From Psychrobacter sp. PL19 (GTDB lineage: Bacteria; Pseudomonadota; Gammaproteobacteria; Pseudomonadales; Moraxellaceae), in NCBI RefSeq assembly GCF_017875835.1, contig NZ_JAGING010000001.1:1054001-1118000 (forward strand): a DNA stretch of 64,000 nt. The letters are read 5' to 3'. This document shows, piece after piece, positions 16,809-26,472 of this stretch. The notes under the pieces were generated by a model, which was not told where the DNA came from, searched no databases, and was given only the letters and a program-made list of their open reading frames with translations. Positions within the stretch are counted from its first letter, which is position 1. The number at the start of each line of letters is the position of its first letter. A program made the position numbers and the translations under genes.

Positions 16809-19745
16809 TTATGCCTTATCATCTTCTTCACGGCGTATTCCATCTTTCAACTTAGCGCTATCAGACAAGCTTTTGTCTGGTTTACCCTCTGTCATGATAT
16901 CCGCTATAGCGTTCGAGTCCGAAGTTTTTAACTCATCAGAACCATGGGTGCGAAGACTATGGTTGTAACTCATACGTTCGCTCAATGTTGATTCAGCATC
17001 CCGGTGGCGAGGATTCAGTGCTTTTGCCTCTGGACTGACCGCAGAAAAATCGGTTTGGGCTTTGATTTCTGCTGTTGTGTGCTGCTCATCGACCATTTTG
17101 ACGTCACCATCAGTTTGGTAGCCATGGTCAGGATTGGCATCGCCAGTTTGCTCATGAATTCCTGCGGCAGTCTCTCCATTGTCAGTTAACCTATCGTCTT
17201 TAGCTAGTGTGTCGTCTCTAGCTTGGGCGTCATGCTTGATTTGTGCATAGTCAGTCAGTTTATGGACAGCATTCTCCAAACTGTGCGGATTGATACGCTC
17301 TTGAGCTTGCAGTAAATGCTCGTCGAACACATCGGTCAATAACGAATCAAAACGTAGCGCATTGTACTTGATCAGCTGTTCGGCTTCTTCTTCGGTAATA
17401 TCGCCGCTTTGGCTGGCATGCACCACGTGGTCTTCAAAGGTTAAGCCTTCAAAACTACCTTTATGCTCGGCCTTTTTAAACTTTTGCCATAAGGGTTCAA
17501 CCGCAAGCAAGGTTTGATAAGCGTGCTCCATACGTCCAGTACTGTCATCGGGCTCGGTATTGTAGTAGACCATAGTTTTGAGGTAATCGCGGAATGGATT
17601 GGCTTCAAAATCATCCATAAAGACATCACCCAATTTGCACTTAAGCTCGTCACTGGCTGGGGTAAAGATACGTCCACTTGGAAAGGTGACAAAGCTAACC
17701 ACGTTGGCGGCCATCCGATTAGGGAAGTTAGCAAACAGCGACATAAAAGCTTCTTGTACAGTGTAAAGGCTATCTTGTAGCGCAACCTCGGCATGTAAAC
17801 GTTCGGCTGCTGATTTACTACCATGTTGATAAAATTGTAGTACAGCAGTAGCGATGAATAAGTGGCTATGAATATCAGCCAAGCGACCAGAGAGCATTTC
17901 CTTACGTTTTAAATCTCCGGCCAGTAAGCCTAATGCCATATCGGCAGTGAGGGCAAAGCTGGCACTTAGACGGTTGATATGTTTGTAGTAAGGTAGGGTG
18001 AAAGTATCAGCAAAGCTTGGGGCATCACTGCTACCACCGACATAACCTGCGATAAAGGCCTTGGCACCACGATTGAAGGTGTAGCCTAGATGTTTAAAGA
18101 ATAAAACATCAAACTCTTTCAGTGCGCCAGCTTTATCTTCACTTTGTAATAACTGTAACTCATCGAATAGATACGGGTGACAACGCATGGCGCCTTGACC
18201 GAATATCATCAAGGAACGGGTTAAGATATTGGCGCCTTCAACCGTGATTGAAACTGGAATAGCTTGATAGGGAATCGCCAAAAAGTTACGTGGACCCATT
18301 TGAATCGCGCGACCGCCAACCACATCCATACCGTCATTAACCAAGTCGCGCATGGTTTCGGTGGCGTAATATTTAGCCATAGCAGTCATGACTGATGGCG
18401 TACCACCTTGGTTCAGTCCGCAAGTGACCAGATGACGAAAGGCTTCAAGCATATAAGTCTGGCTAGCAATGCGGCTAGTGGCATCTTGTACGCCTTCAAA
18501 CTTACCGACTGAGATCTTGAATTGCTCGCGAACTTTAGCAAATGCACCTACTGATAAATAAGTCATACCCCCGGCTGAGGTTGATAACGCAGGTAATGAA
18601 ATACCGCGACCAACGCCCAGACATTCCATCAACATGCGCCAGCCACGACCGGCATTTTCAACGCCGCCAATAATATAATCTAGCGGAATAAACACATCCT
18701 TGCCGTCGACTGTACCGTTCATAAACGGCGAACCACTGGGGTAATGTCGTGGTCCTATAATGACCCCGTCATGATTGGCCGGTACCAAGGCACAAGTAAT
18801 ACCATAGTCGACTTTATTAGTATCACCAAGTAGGCCTTCTGGGTCATACATCTTAAATGCCAATCCCACCACTGTAGCGATAGGGGCCAAGGTAATCCAG
18901 CGCTTAGAAAAGTTCATTCGTAGCCCAAGCGTCTGCTCGCCATCATGTATGCCATAACAGACCACCCCAGTATCTGGGATAGCGCCAGCATCTGAACCTG
19001 CTTCAGGACCCGTTAAGCCAAAGCAAGGTATCTCATCCCCTTTGGCAAGCCCAGGTAACCAGTGCTGCTTTTGTGCCTCGGTGCCGTAATGCATGAGCAG
19101 CTCACCAGGGCCGAGCGAGTTCGGTACCATACAGCTGACAGCTGCAGTTGGTGAGCGTGAAGCAATCTTGCTCATGACCCGACTTTGCGCATAAGAGGTA
19201 AATTGTAGGCCGCCATATTCCTTTGGAATAATTAAACCCAAAAAGCCTTTGTCCTTGATGAAGCGCCATGCTTGGGGTGACAGATCTTGGTCTTCATGAT
19301 GAATTTTCCATTCATCAAGCATCGCGCACAACTCTTCAACTTCATTATCAATGAAGCTCTGTTCTTCCTCTGACAGCTGCGGATAAGGATAATTGGCAAA
19401 GGTATCCCAGTTAGGCGCCCCCATAAACAGCTCTTTTTCCCACCAGCTGGTACCGGCATCCAACGCTTCGCGTTCAGTGTCGCTCATACTGGGCATTGCG
19501 CTACCTAAGGCCTTATACACGGGTTTAGTGATTAGTGCCTGGCGAATAGGTGCGATGAGTAACACCAAGCACAACAGGGCTAATGGGATACCTAAGATCA
19601 GCGACCAAGGACTAATGATGGCAGTCACTATCACCGTAATAATAGCAACGATGCTACCGTTAACTCGTGATAACGACATTAAAAAAATGGCCAAGACGAC
19701 GGCTAACTGGATGAGTATTGCTAAAATAAATAAGCCAATCGTCAT
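16809..19745 (-). CDS. fadE: Acyl-CoA dehydrogenase FadE, with long C-terminal extension
   Basis: A 978-residue protein. Two N-terminal membrane segments (about residues 1-75, MTIGLFILAILIQLAVVLAIF...) are followed by the FadE linker WWEKELFMGAPNWD and the FAD-dependent dehydrogenase core (IPKEYGGLQFTSYAQSRVM, FGLTGPEAGSDAGA, YQAIPVSITVEGANILTRSLM, FGQGAMRCHP). It catalyses the first step of beta-oxidation at the membrane. The last ~150 residues are a charged low-complexity tail absent from E. coli FadE (about 814 residues). The start is set at 19745, where AAGGAG precedes the ATG; the frame runs 36 codons further upstream without such support. It ends at a hairpin terminator. A fragment of its 3' end recurs at 14768. 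Confidence 0.93.
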   Translation of the reverse strand: MTIGLFILAILIQLAVVLAIFLMSLSRVNGSIVAIITVIVTAIISPWSLILGIPLALLCLVLLIAPIRQALITKPVYKALGSAMPSMSDTEREALDAGTSWWEKELFMGAPNWDTFANYPYPQLSEEEQSFIDNEVEELCAMLDEWKIHHEDQDLSPQAWRFIKDKGFLGLIIPKEYGGLQFTSYAQSRVMSKIASRSPTAAVSCMVPNSLGPGELLMHYGTEAQKQHWLPGLAKGDEIPCFGLTGPEAGSDAGAIPDTGVVCYGIHDGEQTLGLRMNFSKRWITLAPIATVVGLAFKMYDPEGLLGDTNKVDYGITCALVPANHDGVIIGPRHYPSGSPFMNGTVDGKDVFIPLDYIIGGVENAGRGWRMLMECLGVGRGISLPALSTSAGGMTYLSVGAFAKVREQFKISVGKFEGVQDATSRIASQTYMLEAFRHLVTCGLNQGGTPSVMTAMAKYYATETMRDLVNDGMDVVGGRAIQMGPRNFLAIPYQAIPVSITVEGANILTRSLMIFGQGAMRCHPYLFDELQLLQSEDKAGALKEFDVLFFKHLGYTFNRGAKAFIAGYVGGSSDAPSFADTFTLPYYKHINRLSASFALTADMALGLLAGDLKRKEMLSGRLADIHSHLFIATAVLQFYQHGSKSAAERLHAEVALQDSLYTVQEAFMSLFANFPNRMAANVVSFVTFPSGRIFTPASDELKCKLGDVFMDDFEANPFRDYLKTMVYYNTEPDDSTGRMEHAYQTLLAVEPLWQKFKKAEHKGSFEGLTFEDHVVHASQSGDITEEEAEQLIKYNALRFDSLLTDVFDEHLLQAQERINPHSLENAVHKLTDYAQIKHDAQARDDTLAKDDRLTDNGETAAGIHEQTGDANPDHGYQTDGDVKMVDEQHTTAEIKAQTDFSAVSPEAKALNPRHRDAESTLSERMSYNHSLRTHGSDELKTSDSNAIADIMTEGKPDKSLSDSAKLKDGIRREEDDKA

Positions 19746-20086
19746 GACTGTCTCCTTAAAAAACGTGAATAAAGAAATTTCAATGCAAATCAACAGATGC
19801 TGAGAACTAAGCTTATAGCAATCTATAAATATTTTATAAAGAACAACATTCAAATAATAACGTAGTATTTTGAGTAGAGGTACAAAAACTGAAGCTACTC
19901 GTCACCTTTTGGTAATAAGTTTAATAGTAAGCTAAATTAGGATAAGAATCAGTCAGTATACTTAAATTTTGCTATGGACTACCGACGTAAAACTACCTAC
20001 TAATATGGAATGAGTCTCGATAACTATCAAGAGTGAAAGTGCTACGCTGTGTCGATAATATGTATCAGTAACGATGGCGCACACCA
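19746..20086. other. Intergenic region upstream of fadE
   Basis: About 340 bp between two minus-strand genes; it must hold the fadE promoter. I could not single out an operator with confidence. Confidence 0.4.
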
Positions 20087-20770
20087 TTAATCAAAAGGTG
20101 CCAAGCATTTTTCTGCATAAGAGAGCGTATCGTTACGTCCAACGATAATATGATCAACCAGTGATAAATCGAGTAAATCACAAGCTTTTTTTAGCTCATA
20201 GGTCAATAAGTTATCTGCGGTTGATGGTTGTGAATCGGTATGCGGGTGGTTATGGGCGATAATCAACTGGCTGGCAGCGTGGCTTATGGCATGCCGTAAC
20301 ACATGCTTAATACAAACTGAACAGGACGATATACCCCCAGTAAATAAAATCTCAAAGTTAAGCAGGTTCAGCGCATTGTCTAAGCACAGTACGGCAAAGA
20401 CCTCACGTGGTTCACCACGCAATTGAGTGCTGATATAGTCTTTGACCACTTGTGAGCGTCCCAAAGCCTGGCCGGTTTTGAGCTTACTGTCTAGATAGCG
20501 TGTGCCCATCTCAAGCGACGCTAACATCTGCGCATATTTGGCAGGACCGATACCGTGACAAGCAAGCACCACTTCTTGAGGCGCAGCCAATAATTCAGCC
20601 AGACTACCAAACTCGGTAATCAGATGCCGAGCAAGCTCGATAGCAGATTGTGCTTGGGTACCGGTACGTAAAAATATCGCTAAAATTTCAGCATCAGAGA
20701 GGTGAGTCGCCCCAAATTTTAGTAGTTTTTCACGTGGTCGGTCATCTTCGTGCCAGTCTTTAATGGCCAT
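20087..20770 (-). CDS. radC: RadC/YsxA family JAB-domain protein
   Basis: A 227-residue protein. The N-terminal part has a helix-hairpin-helix-like stretch (LACHGIGPAKYAQMLASLEMG). The C-terminal domain carries the JAMM metal site H173-N-H175-x7-S183-x2-D186 (AHNHPHTDSQPSTAD) after LSYAEK-type family blocks. RadC was named as a repair gene, but that role was later disputed; the fold suggests a zinc-dependent hydrolase of unknown substrate. A GGAGGA ribosome binding site precedes the ATG. It is divergent from coaBC with only about 75-120 bp between, an arrangement common in bacteria (dfp/radC). Confidence 0.92.
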   Translation of the reverse strand: MAIKDWHEDDRPREKLLKFGATHLSDAEILAIFLRTGTQAQSAIELARHLITEFGSLAELLAAPQEVVLACHGIGPAKYAQMLASLEMGTRYLDSKLKTGQALGRSQVVKDYISTQLRGEPREVFAVLCLDNALNLLNFEILFTGGISSCSVCIKHVLRHAISHAASQLIIAHNHPHTDSQPSTADNLLTYELKKACDLLDLSLVDHIIVGRNDTLSYAEKCLAPFD

Positions 20771-20889
20771 TATGATTCCTCCAAAGTAGGTCTATTACGG
20801 ATAGATACTGAAAAATTTACACAATTTATCTCATAGTTGTTACTATGAGAGCAATTTTTATCTCCTTTTTGTTATTGATGCCCCCGCTT

Positions 20890-22275
20890 ATGTCAAATAT
20901 TGTGCTTGCTATTACTGGCGGTATCGCCGCATATAAATCTGCTATTTTCACTCGTTTGTTAGTCAAAGCTGGGTTCGAGGTGCGAGTCATTATGACTACC
21001 GGCGCTCAAGCGTTTATTACCCCGTTAACGTTGCAAGCATTGTCAGGTAACGAGGTACATACGTCCTTACTTGATGAGCATGCCGAAGCGGGTATGGGTC
21101 ATATCGAACTGGCCAAGTGGGCAGACTTGGTGGTCATTGCGCCAGCGTCAGCCAATACCTTAGCACGGCTAGCCATGGGTATGGCGGACGACCTCTTAAC
21201 AACGGTATGTTTAGCTACTACAGCGCCGGTCATCATTGCCCCAGCGATGAATCAGCAAATGTGGGCACATCCAGCAGTCACGCTCAATGTACAAACCCTA
21301 CGCGATATGAATTATCAAATTATTATGCCGGCAAGTGGCGAGCAAGCTTGCGGTGATGTAGGCGCAGGACGACTTCCCGAACCTGAGCAACTATTGGCCG
21401 AAATAAGCTTATTTAGCGCGCAGCACACAATTCCGCAATTACTAGCGGGAAAAAGGGTAGTGATCACCGCCGGTCCAACTATTGAAGCAATTGATCCAGT
21501 ACGCTATTTGTCCAATCATTCTTCAGGAAAAATGGGTTTTGCTCTAGCTCGTGCCTGCGTTGAGGCTGGCGCAGAAGTCATCTTGATTGCGGGCGGTAAG
21601 GTATCACTGTCGACCCCGCTGAATGTCACCCGTATTAATGTATTGTCTGCCAAAGATATGCTAATCGTTGCCCAGCAATGTGTAGCGGGTACTCATCCTG
21701 CTATAGCGACTATGATGGTTGAAGAGCATCAGCATTCTGCATCTGAGTCGCACGATCATGTGCATCACGTGCATCATGAACATGGTGGCTGCGACTGCAG
21801 TGACGATCATAGCGAGCCGGACGAACACTTAGAAAACTATAGAGGCATACGCTCAGCTGATGTCTTTATCGCTACCGCTGCTGTTGCCGATTACCGTACT
21901 GAACAGGCCGCACCGCAAAAAATCAAAAAAACTCAAGATACTATGTCGCTTGATTTGGTAAAAAATCCAGATATTTTAGCAACTGTCTCTCTGGCGCATC
22001 CAGATCTGTTCGTAGTGGGCTTTGCCGCAGAAACCCAAGATGTTGAGCATTACGCCCGCGAAAAATTGATTACAAAAGACTTAGACATGATTGCTTGTAA
22101 TGATGTATCGCGTGCGGACATTGGTTTTGCTAGTGATGACAATGCGATGCAAATATTCTTCGCTAAGTGCTATGAACACGATTCAGTAGTGCTAGAGAAA
22201 ACCAGTAAGAATAAGATTGCGCAACAATTAGCAACTATTATTGGCGAAACGTTATGGCAGCGCCAAGATAGTTAA
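20890..22275 (+). CDS. coaBC: Bifunctional phosphopantothenoylcysteine decarboxylase / phosphopantothenate-cysteine ligase
   Basis: About 461 residues. The N-terminal CoaC flavoprotein domain shows ITGGIAAYKSA, the GHIELAKWADLVVIAPASANT block and the PAMNQQMW substrate clamp. The C-terminal CoaB domain has ITAGPTIEAIDPVRYLSNHSSGKMG and the AAVADYR...KIKK catalytic region. Together they make 4'-phosphopantetheine for CoA. Between these CoaB blocks (21711-21830) is an unusual His/Asp/Glu-rich insert with 11 His and two Cys. The start at 20890 gives the standard family N-terminus; the frame also allows ATGs at 20845 and 20878, and no clear ribosome binding site decides between them. It is divergent from radC. 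Confidence 0.93.
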   Translation: MSNIVLAITGGIAAYKSAIFTRLLVKAGFEVRVIMTTGAQAFITPLTLQALSGNEVHTSLLDEHAEAGMGHIELAKWADLVVIAPASANTLARLAMGMADDLLTTVCLATTAPVIIAPAMNQQMWAHPAVTLNVQTLRDMNYQIIMPASGEQACGDVGAGRLPEPEQLLAEISLFSAQHTIPQLLAGKRVVITAGPTIEAIDPVRYLSNHSSGKMGFALARACVEAGAEVILIAGGKVSLSTPLNVTRINVLSAKDMLIVAQQCVAGTHPAIATMMVEEHQHSASESHDHVHHVHHEHGGCDCSDDHSEPDEHLENYRGIRSADVFIATAAVADYRTEQAAPQKIKKTQDTMSLDLVKNPDILATVSLAHPDLFVVGFAAETQDVEHYAREKLITKDLDMIACNDVSRADIGFASDDNAMQIFFAKCYEHDSVVLEKTSKNKIAQQLATIIGETLWQRQDS

Positions 22276-22384
22276 TGCTGTATGAGGATACGCCCTGGTA
22301 CAAGCCATATTGGCAATGACCCTAATATTAGCAGTCAGCAATCGATGATAAATATGACATACCAAATGTTAAGCTGCAAATATC

Positions 22385-23158
22385 ATGACCTATAGCGACG
22401 ATACCCAGACATTGCTACTACTAGTCATTTTCGCGTTCGCCTCACTATTACATGGGATTAGTGGTCTGGGTGTGACTTTGGTAACTACTACTGCGCTTGC
22501 CAGTATTTACCCATTACCTCACGCCATTGTACTGGTGATTTTCCCGTCATTATTACTTAATGCGATGACGTGGTTAACTGGCGGTGGGCGTAGCATTTGG
22601 CAGAATTTTACTTATTATGGCAGGCGTTATTGGTTATTGGCATTGACCAGTTTGCTGGGCAGTATTTTGGGTGCAAAGTTATTGCTATGGGTGGATAGCG
22701 CTTATATTCTATTGTTACTGGCCGCGGTGATTGCTTTTTATGTAGCAACAGCGGTACTTGGCAAGCAAATTCGTCTACCCAATACCAAGCCAGTATTGAT
22801 CATTGTTGGGGTCAGTGCAGGCATTATTGGTGGTTCGACCAATGCCATGTCAACAGTCTTAATGATGTACCTATTGTCTGCTAGCGATGATAAGAACACC
22901 CTCGCTAAAGTCGGTAACATGTGTTATCTATTAGGGAAAATAGCACAAATTATCGTCTTGCGTGAGCCCATCATGGCACTCAGTAATGTCGAGTGGCAAT
23001 TGATTGCGCTATTAAGTGGAATATCTGTGGTCGCGTTATTAGTTGGTATTCGTTTACGACGCTATCTGCCACCAGCGCGCTTCCGTCAGCTTATTTTACT
23101 GATTTTAACCTTGCTTGGCCTGCGTGTTGGTTGGCAAGGATTTATGGGGCTATTGTAG
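22385..23158 (+). CDS. TSUP family transporter (TauE/SafE), second paralogue
   Basis: A 257-residue membrane protein with about eight hydrophobic segments. It has the N-terminal LLHGISGLGVTLVTTTALA motif and the second-half GVSAGIIGGSTNAMSTVLMMYLLS motif, the two related halves of the TauE/SafE fold. Sequence outside these motifs differs strongly from the TSUP gene at 12201, so they probably have different substrates. It lies 110 bp downstream of coaBC on the same strand, so cotranscription is possible. It is convergent with the HDAC-like gene. Confidence 0.85.
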   Translation: MTYSDDTQTLLLLVIFAFASLLHGISGLGVTLVTTTALASIYPLPHAIVLVIFPSLLLNAMTWLTGGGRSIWQNFTYYGRRYWLLALTSLLGSILGAKLLLWVDSAYILLLLAAVIAFYVATAVLGKQIRLPNTKPVLIIVGVSAGIIGGSTNAMSTVLMMYLLSASDDKNTLAKVGNMCYLLGKIAQIIVLREPIMALSNVEWQLIALLSGISVVALLVGIRLRRYLPPARFRQLILLILTLLGLRVGWQGFMGLL

Positions 23159-23281
23159 TTATAGAATTAGGGCAGTCATAACAGCAGAATATTTATAAAA
23201 CTATGACAGTTAAAAGCGTGAGTCATAGATATTCATTGCTATGAACAAAAATAGCCTTAATTTCCAATGATGTATTACAGA

Positions 23282-24196
23282 TCAAATCGCTAGATTAAAA
23301 AATATCTGCTGGGCAAGCCGAAAGGTATTACAGTGCGCTTCAACCACATCTTCGATATTCTCTGAATAACCACCACCCATCACAATTGCCACTGGAATAT
23401 TCGCCGCTTGTGCTTGTCTTAAGACATACTCATCGCGCGCCTTACAGCCTTCTTGCGACATTGCCAGCTTTCCTAGTTTGTCAGTCGCTAATACATCTAC
23501 CGCGGATTGATAAAAAATGATATCGGGTGCGACTTCATTAATTAAGCGCGGTAAGGTGTCTGCTAAAATCTGTAAATATTCTGCATCACCCGTATCAGTC
23601 GCCAGCTCAATATCAAGGTCAGACACTTCCTTACGAAAAGGGTAGTTTTTTGCACCATGCATACTAAATACAAACACCCTTGGTTCAGCTGCCATAATAC
23701 TGGCATTGCCATTACCTTGATGCACATCTAAATCGACCACCAAAATCTTTTGTGCTTGTCCGCGTGACAGCAGCAAATTGCTGGCGATACAGACATCGTT
23801 AAACACACAAAAACCTTCGCCATGATCGGCAAACGCATGATGTGTGCCACCAGCGATATTCATCGCTACCCCATATTGCTGGGCGTATAAGGCACACTCA
23901 TAAGTCGCGTGGGCGATGTAGCGACCACGATCAACCAATATTGGGGTCATCTCAAAGCCAATCGGACGTGCTTCTTTTGGGGTCAAGGTCTGGGTTTTAA
24001 GTTTGTGCCAGTATTCGGCAGTATGCGTGGTTAGAATTTCTTCTTCGGTTAGTTGTGATGGCGCAAAAAAGTTAGCACTGCTTATGGTGCCTTCAGCCAA
24101 TAGACGCTCAGGAATCATGGTGTATTTTTGCATCGGGAAGCGATGTTTTTCCGGTACCGAGTAACGAAAAATATCAGAGTAGGCAATTTTTAGCAT
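23282..24196 (-). CDS. Histone deacetylase superfamily (HDAC-like) amidohydrolase
   Basis: A 304-residue protein with the arginase/deacetylase fold. The active-site blocks are GGTHHAFADHGEGFCVFND (tandem His charge relay), VVDLDVHQGNGNA (zinc-binding Asp and His), FSMHGAKNYPFRKE and the late MGGGYS loop. Bacterial members deacetylate acetylated amines or acetyl-lysine; the substrate here is not deducible. The length matches the compact single-domain bacterial class (about 300). It is a cytoplasmic protein, 74 bp downstream of the YbjN-like gene on the same strand, so the two may be cotranscribed. Confidence 0.88.
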   Translation of the reverse strand: MLKIAYSDIFRYSVPEKHRFPMQKYTMIPERLLAEGTISSANFFAPSQLTEEEILTTHTAEYWHKLKTQTLTPKEARPIGFEMTPILVDRGRYIAHATYECALYAQQYGVAMNIAGGTHHAFADHGEGFCVFNDVCIASNLLLSRGQAQKILVVDLDVHQGNGNASIMAAEPRVFVFSMHGAKNYPFRKEVSDLDIELATDTGDAEYLQILADTLPRLINEVAPDIIFYQSAVDVLATDKLGKLAMSQEGCKARDEYVLRQAQAANIPVAIVMGGGYSENIEDVVEAHCNTFRLAQQIFFNLAI

Positions 24197-24270
24197 AGTG
24201 TTGACCGCGCCTAAAAAGGCTATGTTAGTAAAAGTAGTAAAGGTTGCTTGTTGATATATTTTGATGTGGT

Positions 24271-25146
24271 TTACTGAACGAATTGGGTCGGTAAAAAGAA
24301 GGTCCGATCATCAGCTTGTTGACGCAGCTCACCGAGTAAGGTCGGCATATCTTGTGCAGGATCTTGGGTATTTATGAGGTCACTAAATAACTCATAGGCC
24401 ACGGTAGTCATCGCAATCACGCTTTGCAATAAATGCTCAATGATAGGGTCGTCCATACCGACAGCTCTAATATCAATGGCGTTTTTATAGCGTATTTCAC
24501 CATCATTGACATCCATCTCCAAATTTCCAATCAGCATGTCATAGTTTATCTGAGCAATAAGGAGCATTGCTGCGCTTTGGTGACTTTCTGGGATCAAAAA
24601 CGGTAAAATACCATACAGCGCTAACAAGCCATTGTCTTCTTGAATACGAAACAGATAGCCACAGTCCAGTTGTTTATGTTTCATACGTAGTGATAAGTGG
24701 CGCGTCTGCTGGCTATCGCTGACCCTTGGTCGATAATAGGTATAGTGCCATTGTTTGTCGTGCAGATATCGTTTTAGATAATTAGTAGCTGGTGCATCGT
24801 CATTATCAGGGTTCGCCTTATCATTCGCTTTACTAATAGTCCCCTTATTAATAGAGGTTTCATTAATAGAGACCTTACTGATAGGTGATTTATTGATAGG
24901 CGCTTTATTAATAGGTGCTTTATTGACAGGCCCTTTATCGATAAAGGCTTCAGGTTTGGCATTCTGAGCGTTATTCTTACTAGTTTCACTAGGATGAGCA
25001 TCAAAATCATTGCCAGTGTGTTTAATACTAGGCTGCTTGCTATCACGATGAGCTTGCGGCGTTTTTGCAGCAGCAGAAAGCGCTACCGATGGGGTCAGCA
25101 GCCGCTTAATTTTTTGCCATAGACTGGGTTTATTATTGTTATTCAT
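24271..25146 (-). CDS. YbjN-like domain protein with pentapeptide-repeat linker
   Basis: A 291-residue protein. The C-terminal ~165 residues (YLKRYLHDKQWHYTYYRPRV ... GLLALYGILPFLIPESHQ ... ALLIAQINYDMLIGNLEMDVNDGEIRYKNAID) have the layout of YbjN/type-III-chaperone-like folds, where a hydrophobic NYDM-type helix precedes an acidic strand. Residues ~65-105 are about eight degenerate pentapeptides of the form P/S-I-N-K-x, encoded by a 15 bp tandem repeat. The N-terminal ~65 residues are polar and probably disordered. The family assignment is by pattern only, and function is unknown. It sits between an unknown protein and the HDAC-like gene on one strand. Confidence 0.6.
   Translation of the reverse strand: MNNNNKPSLWQKIKRLLTPSVALSAAAKTPQAHRDSKQPSIKHTGNDFDAHPSETSKNNAQNAKPEAFIDKGPVNKAPINKAPINKSPISKVSINETSINKGTISKANDKANPDNDDAPATNYLKRYLHDKQWHYTYYRPRVSDSQQTRHLSLRMKHKQLDCGYLFRIQEDNGLLALYGILPFLIPESHQSAAMLLIAQINYDMLIGNLEMDVNDGEIRYKNAIDIRAVGMDDPIIEHLLQSVIAMTTVAYELFSDLINTQDPAQDMPTLLGELRQQADDRTFFLPTQFVQ
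24829..24950 (-). repeat. 15 bp tandem repeat inside the YbjN-like gene
   Basis: About eight degenerate copies of a 15 bp unit (TTTATTAATAGGCGC type on the plus strand) encode in-frame pentapeptides PINKA, PINKS, PISKV, SINET and SINKG. The repeats preserve the frame, so copy number can vary without disrupting the protein. Confidence 0.75.
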
Positions 25147-25219
25147 AAGGATTATGGTAACTGATAAATAGAAAATATTAAAACGCTATTACTAAATAAA
25201 TAAGCGAGCGTTTAGCCAA

Positions 25220-26320
25220 CTAGAGGTTATTAACAGTCAAACCTGCTTTAATATGAGGCTGGTTATAAAAAGTCTCTAACATCTCGCGGATATGAGCGGC
25301 CAACCATGGACTATCGATGGCATCATGGGCAATAGGAAGTAGGGCAGTACTCAATTGGGCCATGGCCTGCTCACTGATATTTAAGCCCGCTGCGACAGTA
25401 GCGATGGTATCAGACTGATGGTTGCCATACCAGGTTTCTACGGCAGCAGTCACTAAGCTGTGAACATAAGGTGATACGCGCAAACGGTTATAACTTTGTT
25501 GCGCACTGGCTTCGATATGAGTGATGCTACTATCGCCAGGCTCGTCGTTCAAGTACGTTTGTAGATGGCTAATCGGTTGATCCTTGATACCGGCCCAGCC
25601 AGTCACTAGTAGACGGGCGACTTCTTCATTAGATAAGTGGGCTTGTGCATTGGCTTCTGCGCGATGGGTGAGGTCCTTGATATTACGTCGCAAGTAAGTC
25701 TGCAATTTGTCATCGAGGTTTTTATTGGTAGCCTTTTCAAAAGAGCTGCGGCCAAGCTTCATTAATTTACCTACCCCGCCCGCTTTATCGAGCGTGCTCT
25801 CCATAAAGTCATTAATAGCGTGATAAAGGGTTTGAGTTAATAAATCAGCGAAAGCATCGTTGCCAATCAAACTATGAATCAGAAGATTGCGTTGCTGCTC
25901 GTGACTGCCCATATAGCTAGTAATAGTCTCAACTTGCGTGTCGTCAATAATCTCAGATAGGGGAATATTATCGTTGATCGGATGATAAATGAGGGTATGC
26001 AAAATATCACGAATATCAGTGCGCATGGCCTCGCTCATTGGCTGGCTCAGTAACCAGTCATTAAGCAAGTATTGCAAGTCATCGCAACTGACATACTGAC
26101 TGAGTGCTTGCTCTCCTAACCATTGCCATGCTTCATTAGCAAGAGGCTCAGCTTGTTGGCGTAACCAGTGTTGCATGAACATCAGTTGAGCCTCAATTAA
26201 ACCGTCTGTTGTCAATGCGGCGCCTGAGGAGGTCGCTGATAGGTCAGTAATAGCAGAGTCTGAACCAGACGCTGAGCTTTGGGCATCTTTTGAGTGTTGA
26301 CTGTCTTTTGATTTTTGCAT
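25220..26320 (-). CDS. Hypothetical protein, all-alpha, function unknown
   Basis: About 366 residues from the ATG at 26320. The frame continues upstream to 26395, but that stretch contains promoter-like AT-rich sequence, so the shorter start is preferred without strong ribosome-site support. The N-terminal ~45 residues are Ser/Asp/Lys-rich. The rest is predicted helical with no membrane segment and no motif that I recognise; a central KAGGVGKLMKLGRSSFEKATNKNLDDKL stretch and the regular hydrophobic spacing suggest helical repeats. It is upstream of the YbjN-like and HDAC-like genes and divergent from ccmA. Confidence 0.6.
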   Translation of the reverse strand: MQKSKDSQHSKDAQSSASGSDSAITDLSATSSGAALTTDGLIEAQLMFMQHWLRQQAEPLANEAWQWLGEQALSQYVSCDDLQYLLNDWLLSQPMSEAMRTDIRDILHTLIYHPINDNIPLSEIIDDTQVETITSYMGSHEQQRNLLIHSLIGNDAFADLLTQTLYHAINDFMESTLDKAGGVGKLMKLGRSSFEKATNKNLDDKLQTYLRRNIKDLTHRAEANAQAHLSNEEVARLLVTGWAGIKDQPISHLQTYLNDEPGDSSITHIEASAQQSYNRLRVSPYVHSLVTAAVETWYGNHQSDTIATVAAGLNISEQAMAQLSTALLPIAHDAIDSPWLAAHIREMLETFYNQPHIKAGLTVNNL

Positions 26321-26472
26321 ATTTTTTGAAGTCTGCTTCTGTTTTAAGATAATGACAATCGACAATTTGTTATACTGTGATGTCGTAGTGAGCATCGCGT
26401 ATTATGCCACGAACGCAATATGGGTTTCTGGTGGATATTTACCGCCTGCTCAGTCAATAATAAGAGGTTTTG

